NCBI GenBank assembly: GCA_036172665.1
Contig: CM069880.1
Span: 1,552,501 to 1,616,500 of the forward strand
Length of the DNA: 64,000 nt
DNA from: Prosopocoilus inquinatus
Taxonomy: Eukaryota > Arthropoda > Insecta > Coleoptera > Lucanidae
Reading direction: 5' to 3'
Below, one piece after another: positions 34,904 to 47,817 of the stretch. Numbering within the stretch: position 1 is the first letter of the stretch; every line of letters begins with the position of its first letter. Under the pieces are notes generated by a model. It was not told the origin of the DNA. It saw only the letters and a list, made by a program, of their open reading frames with translations, and did not search any database. Position numbers and translations under genes: made by a program.

Positions 34904-36696
34904 TTTCGTTTAAAACTATTTCCAGCTTCTGCTGCGTCCGAAAACGTCGTATCTCACATCAGAGTTACTGGAGTCCATCGAAACGTCAAATAACATGATA
35001 GATAAGTAAGGATCGATTAGGTACAGCACAGGAACAACGCTAATACGTGTTGTTTCGTTTAAAACTATTTCCAGCTTATGCTGCGTCCAAAAACTTGGTG
35101 TATCTCACATCAGACTTACTGGAGTCCATCCAATCGTCAAATAACATGTTAGATAAGTAAGGATCGATTACATACATCACAGGAACAACGCTAATACGTG
35201 TTGTTTCGTTTAAAACTGTTTCCAGCTTATGCTGCGTCCAAAAACTTGGTGTATCACACATCAGAGTTACTGGAGTCCATCGAAACGTCAAATAGCATGA
35301 CAGATAAGTAAGTATCGATTAGGTACAACACAGGAACAACGCTAATACGTGTTGTTTCGCTTAAAACTATTTCCAGCTCCTGCTGCGTCCCAAAACTTTG
35401 TATCTCACATCAGACTTACTGGAGTCCATCCAAACGTCAAATAACATGATAGATGAGTAAGGATCGATTAGATACATCACAGGAACAACGCTAATATGTG
35501 TTGTTTCGTTTAAAACTATTTCCAGCTGCTGCTGCGTCCGAAAATTTCGTATCTCACATTAGAGTTACTGGAGTCCATCAAAACGTCAAATAACATAGTA
35601 GCTAAGTAAGGATCGATTAGATACATCACAGGAACAACGCTAATACGTGTTGTTTCGTTCAAAACTATTTCCAGCTTCTGCTGCGTCCGAAAACGTCGTA
35701 TCTCACATCAGAGTTACTGGAGTCCATCGAAACGTCAAATAACATGATAGATAAGTAAGGATCGATTAGATACAGCACAGGAACAACGCTAATACGTGTT
35801 GTTTCGTTTAAAACTATTTCCAGCTCCTGCTGCGTCCAAAAACTTTGTATCTCACATCAGACTTACTGGAGTCCATCCAAACTTCAAATAACATGTTATA
35901 TAAGTAAGGATCGTTTAGATACATCACAAGAACAACGCTAATACGTGTTGTTTCGTTCAAAACTATTTCCAGCTCCTGCTGCGTCCAAAAACTTTGTATC
36001 TCACATCAGACTTACTGGAGTCCATCCAAACTTCAAATAACATGTTATATAAGTAAGGATCGTTTAGATACATCACAAGAACAACGCTAATACGTGTTGT
36101 TTCGTTTAAAACTATTTCCAGTTTCTGCTGCGTCCTAAAACGTCGTATCTCACATCAGAGTTACTGGAGTCCATCCAAACGTCAAATAACATGTTAGATA
36201 AGTAAGGATCGTTTAGATACATCACAGGAACAACGCTAATGCGTGTTGTTTCATTTAAAACTGTTTCCAGCTTCTGCTGCGTCCGAGAACTTCGTATCTC
36301 ACATCAGGGTTACTGGAGTCCATCCAAACGTCAAATAACATGATAGATAAGTAAGGATCGATTAGATACATCACAGGAACAACGCTAATGCGTGTTGTTT
36401 CGTTTAAAACTATTTCTAGCTTCAGCTGCGTCCGAGAACTTCGTATCTCACATCAAAGTTACTGGAGTCCATCGAAACGCCAAATAACATGATAGATGAG
36501 TAAGGATTGATTAGACACATCACAGGAACAACGCTAATGCGTGTTGTTTCCTTTAAAACTATTTCTAGCTTCAGCTGCGTCCGAGAACTTCGCATCTCAC
36601 ATCAAAGTTACTGGAGTCCATCGAAACGCCAAATAACATGATAGATGAGTAAGGATCGATTAGATACATCACAGGAACAACGCTAATGCGTGTTGT

Positions 36697-36887
36697 TTAA
36701 TTTAAAACTATTTCTAGCTTCAGCTGCGTCCGAGAACTTCGTAACTCCTTCCTTTAAAACTATTTCTAGCTTCAGCTGCGTCCGAGAACTTCGTAACTCA
36801 CATCAAAGTTACTGGAGTATATCGAAACGCCAAATAACATGAGAGATGAGTAAGGATCGATTAGATACATCACAGGAACAGGTGTTG
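36697..36887 (+). repeat. Cassette 7: 52-bp duplication plus 9-bp deletion
   Basis: Halves at 36697-36747 and 36749-36799, with a 9-bp deletion after 36880. The first half begins ttaatttaaaac, a mark found only here and in cassette 10. The following monomer reads gagtatatcg, shared with cassettes 10, 11 and 13-16. Confidence 0.95.
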
Positions 36888-38531
36888 TTTCGTTTAAAAC
36901 TATTTCCAGCTTCTGCTGCGTCCTAAAACGTCGTATCTCACATCAGAGTTACTGGAGTCCATCGAAACGTCAAATAACATGATAGATAAGTAAGGATCGA
37001 TTAGATACAGCACAGGAACAACGCTAATACGTGTTGTTTCGTTTAAAACTATTTCCAGCTTATGCTGCGTCCAAAAACTTGGTGTATCTCACATCAGACT
37101 TACTGGAGTCCATCCAATCGTCAAATAACATGTTAGATAAGTAAGGATCGATTACATACATCACAGGAACAACGCTAATACGTGTTGTTTCGTTTAAAAC
37201 TGTTTCCAGCTTATGCTGCGTCCAAAAACTTGGTGTATCACACATCAGAGTTACTGGAGTCCATCGAAACGTCAAATAGCATGACAGATAAGTAAGTATC
37301 GATTAGGTACAACACAGGAACAACGCTAATACGTGTTGTTTCGCTTAAAACTATTTCCAGCTCCTGCTGCGTCCCAAAACTTTGTATCTCACATCAGACT
37401 TACTGGAGTCCATCCAAACGTCAAATAACATGATAGATGAGTAAGGATCGATTAGATACATCACAGGAACAACGCTAATATGTGTTGTTTCGTTTAAAAC
37501 TATTTCCAGCTGCTGCTGCGTCCGAAAATTTCGTATCTCACATTAGAGTTACTGGAGTCCATCAAAACGTCAAATAACATAGTAGCTAAGTAAGGATCGA
37601 TTAGATACATCACAGGAACAACGCTAATACGTGTTGTTTCGTTCAAAACTATTTCCAGCTTCTGCTGCGTCCTAAAACGTCGTATCTCACATCAGAGTTA
37701 CTGGAGTCCATCGAAACGTCAAATAACATGATAGATAAGTAAGGATCGATTAGATACAGCACAGGAACAACGCTAATACGTGTTGTTTCGTTTAAAACTA
37801 TTTCCAGCTCCTGCTGCGTCCAAAAACTTTGTATCTCACATCAGACTTACTGGAGTCCATCCAAACTTCAAATAACATGTTATATAAGTAAGGATCGTTT
37901 AGATACATCACAAGAACAACGCTAATACGTGTTGTTTCGTTCAAAACTATTTCCAGCTCCTGCTGCGTCCAAAAACTTTGTATCTCACATCAGACTTACT
38001 GGAGTCCATCCAAACTTCAAATAACATGTTATATAAGTAAGGATCGTTTAGATACATCACAAGAACAACGCTAATACGTGTTGTTTCGTTTAAAACTATT
38101 TCCAGTTTCTGCTGCGTCCTAAAACGTCGTATCTCACATCAGAGTTACTGGAGTCCATCCAAACGTCAAATAACATGTTAGATAAGTAAGGATCGTTTAG
38201 ATACATCACAGGAACAACGCTAATGCGTGTTGTTTCATTTAAAACTGTTTCCAGCTTCTGCTGCGTCCGAGAACTTCGTATCTCACATCAGGGTTACTGG
38301 AGTCCATCCAAACGTCAAATAACATGATAGATAAGTAAGGATCGATTAGATACATCACAGGAACAACGCTAATACTTGTTGTTTCGTTTAAAACTATTTC
38401 CAGTTTCTGCTGCGTCCGAGAACGTCGTATCTCACATCAGAGTTACTGGAGTCCATCGAAACGTCAAATAACATGATAGATAAGTAAGGATCGATTAGAT
38501 ACAGCACAGGAACAACGCTAATGCGTGTTGT

Positions 38532-38722
38532 TTCCTATAAAACTATTTCTAGCTTCAGCTGCCTCCGAGAACTTCGTAACTCCTTCCTTTAAAACTATTT
38601 CTAGCTTCAGCTCCGTCCGAGAACTTCGTAACTCACATCAAAGTTACTGGAGTCCATCGAAACGCCAAATAACATGAGAGATGAGTAGGGATCGATTAGA
38701 TACATCACAGGAACAGGTGTTG
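38532..38722 (+). repeat. Cassette 8: 52-bp duplication plus 9-bp deletion
   Basis: Halves at 38532-38582 and 38584-38634, with a 9-bp deletion after 38715. It is the copy of cassette 5 at exactly 5,054 bp, with the same ctataaaac and cagctccgtcc marks. Confidence 0.95.
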
Positions 38723-39766
38723 TTTCGTTTAAAACTATTTCCAGCTTCTGCTGCGTCCGAAAACGTCGTATCTCACATCAGACTTACTGGAGTCCATCCA
38801 AACGTCAAATAACATGTTAGATAAGTAAGGATCGTTTAGATACATCACGGGAACAACGCTAATACGTGTTGTTTCGTTCAAAACTATTTCCAGCTTCTGC
38901 TGTGTCCGAGAACTTTGTATCTCACATCAGAGTTACTGGAGTCCGTCCAAACGTCAAATAACATGATAGATGAGTAAGGATCGATTAGATACATCACAGG
39001 AACAACGCTAATATGTGTTGTTCCGTTTAAAACTATTTCCAGCTGCTGCTGCGTCCGAAAATTACGTATCTCACAATAGAGTTACTGGAGTCCATCGAAA
39101 CGTCAAATAACATAGTAGCTAAGTAAGGATCGATTAGATACATCACAGGAACAACGCTAATATGTGTTGTTTCGTTCAAAACTATTTCCAGCTTCTGCTG
39201 CGTCCGTAGACTTTGTATCTCACATCAGAGTTACTGGAGTCCGTCCAAACGTCAAATAACATGATAGATGAGTAAGGTTCGTTTAGATAAATCGCAGGAA
39301 CAACGCTAATGCGTGTTGTTTCATTTAAAACTGTTTCCAGCTTCTGCTGCGTCCGAGAACTTCGTATCTCACATCAGGGTTACTGGAGTCCATCCAAACG
39401 TCAAATAACATGATAGAAAAGTAAGGATCGATTAGATACATCACAGGAACAACGCTAATGCGTGCTGTTTCGTTTAAAACTATTTCTAGCTTCAGCTGCG
39501 TCCGAGAACTTCGTATCTCACATCAAAGTTACTGGAGTCCATCGAAACGCCAAATAACATGATAGATGAGTAAGGATTGATTAGATACATCACAGGAACA
39601 ACGCTAATGCGTGTTGTTTCCTTTAAAACTATTTCTAGCTTCAGCTGCGTCCGAGAACCTCGTATCTCACATCAAAGTTACTGGAGTCCATCGAAACGCC
39701 AAATAACATGATAGATGAGTAAGGATCGATTAGATACATCACAGGAACAACGCTAATGCGTGTTGT

Positions 39767-39957
39767 TTCCTTTAAAACTATTTCTAGCTTCAGCTGCGTC
39801 CGAGAACTTCGTAACTCCTTCCTTTAAAACTATTTCTAGCTTCAGCTGCGTCCGAGAACTTCGTAACTCACATCAAAGTTACTGGAGTCCATCGAAACGC
39901 CAAGTAACATGAGAGATGAGTAAGGATCGATTAGATACATCACAGGAACAGGTGTTG
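39767..39957 (+). repeat. Cassette 9: 52-bp duplication plus 9-bp deletion
   Basis: Halves at 39767-39817 and 39819-39869, with a 9-bp deletion after 39950. It is the copy of cassette 6 at exactly 5,054 bp, in the gccaagtaacatgagag group. Confidence 0.95.
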
Positions 39958-40530
39958 TTTCGTTTAAAACTATTTCCAGCTTCTGCTGCGTCCGAAAACG
40001 TCGTATCTCACATCAGAGTTACTGGAGTCCATCGAAACGTCAAATAACATGATAGATAAGTAAGGATCGATTAGGTACAGCACAGGAACAACGCTAATAC
40101 GTGTTGTTTCGTTTAAAACTATTTCCAGCTTATGCTGCGTCCAAAAACTTGGTGTATCTCACATCAGACTTACTGGAGTCCATCCAATCGTCAAATAACA
40201 TGTTAGATAAGTAAGGATCGATTACATACATCACAGGAACAACGCTAATACGTGTTGTTTCGTTTAAAACTGTTTCCAGCTTATGCTGCGTCCAAAAACT
40301 TGGTGTATCACACATCAGAGTTACTGGAGTCCATCGAAACGTCAAATAGCATGACAGATAAGTAAGTATCGATTAGGTACAACACAGGAACAACGCTAAT
40401 ACGTGTTGTTTCGCTTAAAACTATTTCCAGCTCCTGCTGCGTCCCAAAACTTTGTATCTCACATCAGACTTACTGGAGTCCATCCAAACGTCAAATAACA
40501 TGATAGATGAGTAAGGATCGATTAGATACA

Positions 40531-43453
40531 TCACAGGAACAACGCTAATATGTGTTGTTTCGTTTAAAACTATTTCCAGCTGCTGCTGCGTCCGAAAATT
40601 TCGTATCTCACATTAGAGTTACTGGAGTCCATCAAAACGTCAAATAACATAGTAGCTAAGTAAGGATCGATTAGATACATCACAGGAACAACGCTAATAC
40701 GTGTTGTTTCGTTCAAAACTATTTCCAGCTTCTGCTGCGTCCGAAAACGTCGTATCTCACATCAGAGTTACTGGAGTCCATCGAAACGTCAAATAACATG
40801 ATAGATAAGTAAGGATCGATTAGATACAGCACAGGAACAACGCTAATACGTGTTGTTTCGTTTAAAACTATTTCCAGCTCCTGCTGCGTCCAAAAACTTT
40901 GTATCTCACATCAGACTTACTGGAGTCCATCCAAACTTCAAATAACATGTTATATAAGTAAGGATCGTTTAGATACATCACAAGAACAACGCTAATACGT
41001 GTTGTTTCGTTCAAAACTATTTCCAGCTCCTGCTGCGTCCAAAAACTTTGTATCTCACATCAGACTTACTGGAGTCCATCCAAACTTCAAATAACATGTT
41101 ATATAAGTAAGGATCGTTTAGATACATCACAAGAACAACGCTAATACGTGTTGTTTCGTTTAAAACTATTTCCAGTTTCTGCTGCGTCCTAAAACGTCGT
41201 ATCTCACATCAGAGTTACTGGAGTCCATCCAAACGTCAAATAACATGTTAGATAAGTAAGGATCGTTTAGATACATCACAGGAACAACGCTAATGCGTGT
41301 TGTTTCATTTAAAACTGTTTCCAGCTTCTGCTGCGTCCGAGAACTTCGTATCTCACATCAGGGTTACTGGAGTCCATCCAAACGTCAAATAACATGATAG
41401 ATAAGTAAGGATCGATTAGATACATCACAGGAACAACGCTAATGCGTGTTGTTTCGTTTAAAACTATTTCTAGCTTCAGCTGCGTCCGAGAACTTCGTAT
41501 CTCACATCAAAGTTACTGGAGTCCATCGAAACGCCAAATAACATGATAGATGAGTAAGGATTGATTAGACACATCACAGGAACAACGCTAATGCGTGTTG
41601 TTTCCTTTAAAACTATTTCTAGCTTCAGCTGCGTCCGAGAACTTCGCATCTCACATCAAAGTTACTGGAGTCCATCGAAACGCCAAATAACATGATAGAT
41701 GAGTAAGGATCGATTAGATACATCACAGGAACAACGCTAATGCGTGTTGTTTAATTTAAAACTATTTCTAGCTTCAGCTGCGTCCGAGAACTTCGTAACT
41801 CCTTCCTTTAAAACTATTTCTAGCTTCAGCTGCGTCCGAGAACTTCGTAACTCACATCAAAGTTACTGGAGTATATCGAAACGCCAAATAACATGAGAGA
41901 TGAGTAAGGATCGATTAGATACATCACAGGAACAGGTGTTGTTTCGTTTAAAACTATTTCCAGCTTCTGCTGCGTCCTAAAACGTCGTATCTCACATCAG
42001 AGTTACTGGAGTCCATCGAAACGTCAAATAACATGATAGATAAGTAAGGATCGATTAGATACAGCACAGGAACAACGCTAATACGTGTTGTTTCGTTTAA
42101 AACTATTTCCAGCTCCTGCTGCGTCCAAAAACTTTGTATCTCACATCAGACTTACTGGAGTCCATCCAAACGTCAAATAACATGTTAGATAAGTAAGGAT
42201 CGTTTAGATACATCACAGGAACAACGCTAATACGTGTTGTTTCGTTCAAAACTATTTCCAGCTTCTGCTGTGCCCAAGAATTTTGTATACCACATCAGAG
42301 TTACTGGAGTCCGTCCAAACGTCAAATAACATGATAGATGAGTAAGGATCGATTAGATACATCACAGGAACAACGCTAATATGTGTTGTTTCGTTTAAAA
42401 CTATTTCCAGCTGCTGCTGCGTCCGAAAATTTCGTATCTCACATTAGAGTTACTGGAGTCCATCGAAACGTCAAATAACATAGTAGCTAAGTAAGGATCG
42501 ATTAGATACATCACAGGAACAACGCTAATACGTATTGTTTCGTTCAAAACTATTTCCAGCTTCTGCTGCGTCCGTAGACTTTGTATCTCACATCAGAGTT
42601 ACTGGAGTCCATCGTAACGCCAAATAACATGATAGATGTGTAAGGATCGATTAGATACATCACAGGAACAACGCTAATGCGTGTTGTTTCGTTTAAAACT
42701 ATTTCCAGCTTCTGCTGCGTCCGAGAACTTCGTATCTCAAATCAGAGTTACTGGAGTCCATCCAAACGTCAAATAACATGTTAGATAAGTAAGGATCGTT
42801 TAGATACATCACATGAACAACGCTAATACGTGTTGTTTCGTTCAAAACTATTTCCAGCTTCTGCTGCGTCCGAGAACTTTTTATCTCACATCAGAGTTAC
42901 TGGAGTCCGTCCAAACGTCAAATAACATGATAGATGAGTAAGGATCGATTAGATACATCACAGGAACAACGCTAATACGTGTTGTTTCGTTCAAAACTAT
43001 TTCCCGCTTCTGCTGCGTCCGAGAACTTTGTTTCTCACATCAGAGTTACTGGAGTCCGTCCAAACGTCAAATAACATGATAGATGAGTAAGGATCGATTA
43101 GATACAACACAGGAACAACGCTAATATGTGTTGTTTCGTTTAAAACTATTTCCAGCTGCTGCTGCGTCCGAAAATTTCGTATCTCACATTAGAGTTACTG
43201 GAGTCCATCGAAACGTCAAATAACATAGTAGCTAAGTAAGGATCGATTAGATACATCACTGGAACAACGCTGATACGTGTTGTTTCGTTCAAAACTATTT
43301 CCAGGTTCTGCTGCGTCCGAGAACTTTGTTTCTCACATCAGAGTTACTGGAGTCCATCCAATCGTAAAATAACATGATAGATGAGTAAGGATCGATTACA
43401 TACATCACAGGAGCAACGCTAATACGTGTTGTTTCGTTTAAAACTATTTCCAG
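40531..43453 (+). repeat. Block repeated at 44,895-47,817 (offset 4,364 bp)
   Basis: About 2.9 kb whose markers recur 4,364 bp downstream (29 monomers plus one cassette): cgcatctcac at 41647 and 46011, cassette 10 and cassette 11, tgctgtgcccaagaattttg near 42,271 (tgctgtgtcc in the second copy), atcgtaac near 42611 and 46975, cacatgaacaac near 42812 and 47176, and catcactggaac at 43260 and 47624. The copies separate at about 43,453, where the slot is gctgctgctg here and gtttctgctg at 47,817. The duplication straddles the end of the 5,054-bp pair. Confidence 0.8.
41751..41941 (+). repeat. Cassette 10: 52-bp duplication plus 9-bp deletion
   Basis: Halves at 41751-41801 and 41803-41853, with a 9-bp deletion after 41934. 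It is the copy of cassette 7 at exactly 5,054 bp, sharing ttaatttaaaac and gagtatatcg. Confidence 0.95.
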
Positions 43454-44916
43454 CTGCTGCTGCGTCCGAAAATTTCGTATCTCACATTAGAGTTACTGGA
43501 GTCCATCGAAACGTCAAATAGCATGACAGATAAGTAAGTATCGATTAGGTACAACACAGGAACAACGCTAATACGTGTTGTTTCGCTTAAAACTATTTCC
43601 AGCCCCTGCTGCGTCCCAAAACTTTGTATCTCACATCAGACTTACTGGAGTCCATCCAAACGTCAAATAACATGATAGATGAGTAAGGATCGATTAGATA
43701 CATCACAGGAACAACGCTAATATGTGTTGTTTCGTTTAAAACTATTTCCAGCTGCTGCTGCGTCCTAAAATTTCGTATCTCACATTAGAGTTACTGGAGT
43801 CCATCAAAACGTCAAATAACATAGTAGCTAAGTAAGGATCGATTAGATACATCACAGGAACAACGCTAATACGTGTTGTTTCGTTCAAAACTATTTCCAG
43901 CTTCTGCTGCGTCCGTAGAATTTGTATCTCACATCAGAGTTACTGGAGTCCATCGTAACGCCAAATAACATGATAGATGTGTAAGGATCGATTAGATACA
44001 TCACAGGAACAACGCTAATGCGTGTTGTTTCGTTTAAAACTATTTCCAGCTTCTGCTGCGTCCGAGAACTTCGTATCTCAAATCAGAGTTACTGGAGTCC
44101 ATCCAAACGTCAAATAACATGTTAGATAAGTAAGGATCATTTAGATACATCACATGAACAACGCTAATACGTGTTGTTTCGTTCAGAACTATTTCCAGCT
44201 TCTGCTGCGTCCGAGAACTTTTTATCTCACATCAGAGTTACTGGAGTCCGTCCAAACGTCAAATAACATGATAGATGAGTAAGGATCGATTAGATACATC
44301 ACAGGAACAACGCTAATACGTGTTGTTTCGTTCAAAACTATTTCCAGCTTCTGCTGCGTCCGAGAACTTTGTCTCTCACATCAGAGATACTGGAGTCCGT
44401 CCAAACGTCAAATAACATGATAGATGAGTAAGGATCGATTAGATACATCACAGGAACAACGCTAATATGTGTTGTTTCGTTTAAAACTATTTCCAGCTGC
44501 TGCTGCGTCCGAAAATTTCGTATCTCACATTAGAGTTACTGGAGTCCATCGAAACGTCAAATAACATAGTAGCTAAGTAAGGATCGATTAGATACATCAC
44601 TGGAACAACGCTGATACGTGTTGTTTCGTTCAAAACTATTTCCAGGTTCTGCTGCGTCCGAGAACTTTGTTTCTCACATCAGAGTTACTGGAGTCCATCC
44701 AATCGTAAAATAACATGATAGATGAGTAAGGATCGATTACATACATCACAGGAACAACGCTAATACGTGTTGTTTCGTTTAAAACTATTTCCAGCTGCTG
44801 CTGCGTCCGAAAATTTCGTATCTCACATTAGAGTTACTGGAGTCCATCGAAACGTCAAATAGCAGGACAGATAAGTAAGTATCGATTAGGTACAACACAG
44901 GAACAACGCTAATATG
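42330..44916 (+). repeat. 9-monomer HOR, two copies (1,341 bp)
   Basis: Markers recur at 1,341 bp (9 x 149): atcgtaacgccaaataac at 42611 and 43952 with gatgtgtaagg, cacatgaacaac near 42,812 and 44,153, catcactggaac at 43260 and 44601, and the aagtaagtatcg/ttaggtacaacac monomer near 43,520 and 44,861. The second copy has private changes, such as agcaggacag near 44,863 where the first has agcatgacag. The two copies are separated by several point differences, so this pair looks older than the 5,054-bp pair. Confidence 0.85.
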
Positions 44917-47817
44917 TGTTGTTTCGTTTAAAACTATTTCCAGCTGCTGCTGCGTCCGAAAATTTCGTATCTCACATTAGAGTTACTGGAGTCCATCAAA
45001 ACGTCAAATAACATAGTAGCTAAGTAAGGATCGATTAGATACATCACAGGAACAACGCTAATACGTGTTGTTTCGTTCAAAACTATTTCCAGCTTCTGCT
45101 GCGTCCGAAGACGTCGTATCTCACATCAGAGTTACTGGAGTCCATCGAAACGTCAAATAACATGATAGATAAGTAAGGATCGATTAGATACAGCACAGGA
45201 ACAACGCTAATACGTGTTGTTTCGTTTAAAACTATTTCCAGCTCCTGCTGCGTCCAAAAACTTTGTATCTCACATCAGACTTACTGGAGTCCATCCAAAC
45301 TTCAAATAACATGTTATATAAGTAAGGATCGTTTAGATACATCACAAGAACAACGCTAATACGTGTTGTTTCGTTCAAAACTATTTCCAGCTCCTGCTGC
45401 GTCCAAAAACTTTGTATCTCACATCAGACATACTGGAGTCCATCCAAACTTCAAATAACATGTTATATAAGTAAGGATCGTTTAGATACATCACAAGAAC
45501 AACGCTAATACGTGTTGTTTCATTTAAAACTATTTCCAGTTCCTGCTGTGTCCGAAAACGTCGTATCTCACATCAGAGTTACTGGAGTCCATCCAAACGT
45601 CAAATAACATGTTAGATAAGTAAGGATCGTTTAGATACATCACAGGAACAACGCTAATGCGTGTTGTTTCATTTAAAACTGTTTCCAGCTTCTGCTGCGT
45701 CCGAGAACTTCGTATCTCACATCAGGGTTACTGGAGTCCATCCAAACGTCAAATAACATGATAGATAAGTAAGGATCGATTAGATACATCACAGGAACAA
45801 CGCTAATGCGTGTTGTTTCGTTTAAAACTATTTCTAGCTTCAGCTGCGTCCGAGAACTTCGTATCTCACATAAAAGTTACTGGAGTCCATCGAAACGCCA
45901 AATAACATGATAGATGAGTAAGGATTGATTAGATACATCACAGGAACAACGCTAATGCGTGTTGTTTCCTTTAAAACTATTTCTAACTTCAGCTGCGTCC
46001 GAGAACTTCGCATCTCACATCAAAGTTACTGGAGTCCATCGAAACGCCAAATAACATGATAGATGAGTAAGGATCGATTAGATACATCACAGGAACAACG
46101 CTAATGCGTGTTGTTTCCTTTAAAACTATTTCTAGCTTCAGCTGCGTCCGAGAACTTTGTAACTCCTTCCTTTAAAACTATTTCTAGCTTCAGCTGCGTC
46201 CGAGAACTTCGTAACTCACATCAAAGTTACTGGAGTATATCGAAACGCCAAATAACATGAGAGATGAGTAAGGATCGATTAGATACATCACAGGAACAGG
46301 TGTTGTTTCGTTTAAAACTATTTCCAGCTTCTGCTGCGTCCGAAAACGTCGTATCTCACATCAGAGTTACTGGAGTCCATCGAAACGTCAAATAACATGT
46401 TAGATAAGTAAGGATCGATTAGATACAGCACAGGAACAACGTTAATACGTGTTGTTTCGTTTAAAACTATTTCCAGCTCCTGCTGCGTCCAAAAACTTTT
46501 TATCTCACATCAGACTTACTGGAGTCCATCCAAACGTCAAATAACATGTTAGATTAGTAAGGATCGTTTAGATACATCACAGGAACAACGCTAATACGTG
46601 TTGTTTCGTTCAAAACTATTTCCAGCTTCTGCTGTGTCCAAGAATTTTGTATCCCACATCAGAGTTACTGGAGTCCGTCCAAACGTCAAATAACATGATA
46701 GATGAGTAAGGATCGATTAGATACATCACAGGAACAACGCTAATATGTGTTGTTTCGTTTAAAACTATTTCCAGCTGCTGCTGCATCCGAAAATTTCGTA
46801 TCTCACATTAGAGTTACTGGAGTCCATCGAAACGTCAAATAACATAGTAGCTAAGTAAGGATCGATTAGATACATCACAGGAACAACGCTAATACGTGTT
46901 GTTTCGTTCAAAACTATTTCCAGCTTCTGCTGCGTCCGTAGACTTTGTATCTCACATCAGAGTTACTGGAGTCCATCGTAACACCAAATAACATGATAGA
47001 TGTATAAGGATCGATTAGATACATCACAGGAACAACGCTAATGCGTGTTGTTTCGTTTAAAACTATTTCCAGCTTCTGCTGCGTCCGAGAACTTCGTATC
47101 TCACATCAGAGTTACTGGAGTCCATCCAAACGTCAAATAACATGTTAGATAAGTAAGGATCGTTTAGATACATCACATGAACAACGCTAATACGTGTTGT
47201 TTCGTTCAAAACTATTTCCAGCTTCTGCTGCGTCCGAGAACTTTTTATCTCACATCAGAGTTACTGGAGTCCGTCCAAACGTCAAATAACATGATAGATG
47301 AGTAAGGATCGATTAGATACATCACAGGAACAACGCTAATACGTGTTGTTTCGTTCAAAACTATTTCCAGCTTCTGCTGCGTCCGAGAACTTTGTTTCTC
47401 ACATCAGAGTTACTGGAGTCCGTCCAAACGTCAAATAACATGATAGATGAGTAAGGATCGATTAGATACATCACAGGAACAACGCTAATATGTGTTGTTT
47501 CGTTTAAAACTATTTCCAGCTGCTGCTGCGTCCGAAAATTTCGTATCTCACATTAGAGTTACTGGAGTCCATCGAAACGTCAAATAACATAGTAGCTAAG
47601 TAAGGATCGATTAGATACATCACTGGAACAACGCTGATACGTGTTGTTTCGTTCAAAACTATTTCCAGGTTCTGCTGCGTCCGAGAACTTTGTTTCTCAC
47701 ATCAGAGTTACTGGAGTCCATCCAATCGTAAAATAACATGATAGATGAGTAAGGATCGATTACATACATCACAGGAACAACGCTAATACGTGTTGTTTCG
47801 TTTAAAACTATTTCCAG
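44895..47817 (+). repeat. Second copy of the 40.5-43.5 kb block
   Basis: Matches 40,531-43,453 at an offset of 4,364 bp and contains cassette 11. Its stretch from about 46.1 to 47.6 kb is matched a third time at 52.65-54.15 kb (offset 6,527 bp), including tgctgtgtccaagaattttg with atcccacatc (46632 and 53159), the tcgtaac monomer (near 46,976 and 53,503) and cacatgaacaac. Private differences include tcgtaacaccaaataac and gatgtataagg near 46,980. Confidence 0.8.
46115..46305 (+). repeat. Cassette 11: 52-bp duplication plus 9-bp deletion
   Basis: Halves at 46115-46165 and 46167-46217. The first half ends actttgtaactc rather than acttcgtaactc. The 9-bp deletion falls after 46298, in the gagtatatcg group. 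Confidence 0.95.

Larger units (their letters stand above)
33319..36388 (+). repeat. HOR unit U2, 3,070 bp (20 monomers)
   Basis: Follows U1 marker by marker, starting at aatacttgttg. The gcttatgctg pair of U1 (from 32006) recurs at 35076, offset 3,070. It holds cassettes 5 and 6. It differs from U1 by one additional monomer and a few bases (gctaatatg at about 34107 where U1 has gctaatacg; gataaatcgc at 34234 where U1 has gatacatcgc). It is nested in copy 1 of the 5,054-bp duplication. Confidence 0.85.
31871..36924 (+). repeat. 5,054-bp tandem duplication, copy 1 (33 monomers)
   Basis: Every marker I compared recurs 5,054 bp later: cassettes 5, 6 and 7 against 8, 9 and 10, the four aacttggtgtatc insertions, gataaatcgcagg (34234 and 39288), ttaggtacagcac (about 35018 and 40072), gacacatcac (about 36512 and 41566) and cgcatctcac (about 36592 and 41646). 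I saw no difference between the copies. The length is 33 x 149 + 3 x 43 + 4 x 2. The left limit is set by gtccgaaaac here against gtcctaaaac in copy 2's predecessor. Confidence 0.9.
36925..41978 (+). repeat. 5,054-bp tandem duplication, copy 2 (33 monomers)
   Basis: Direct continuation of copy 1 with the same order of cassettes (8, 9, 10) and all private variants I checked. Identity with copy 1 continues to about 42,112, where this side reads agctcctgctg and copy 1 leads into agcttatgctg, so the exact breakpoint can slide by about 130 bp. This is the longest apparently identical tandem pair in the window. It is either a very recent unequal exchange or an assembly duplication. Confidence 0.9.

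Noticed and set aside
32006..40345. Four identical 71-codon minus-strand frames (32006, 35076, 37060 and 40130)
   Set aside because: They are produced by the +2-bp aacttggtgtatc insertion, which shifts one frame into the monomer's open frame, and are identical because they lie in the 3,070- and 5,054-bp duplications.
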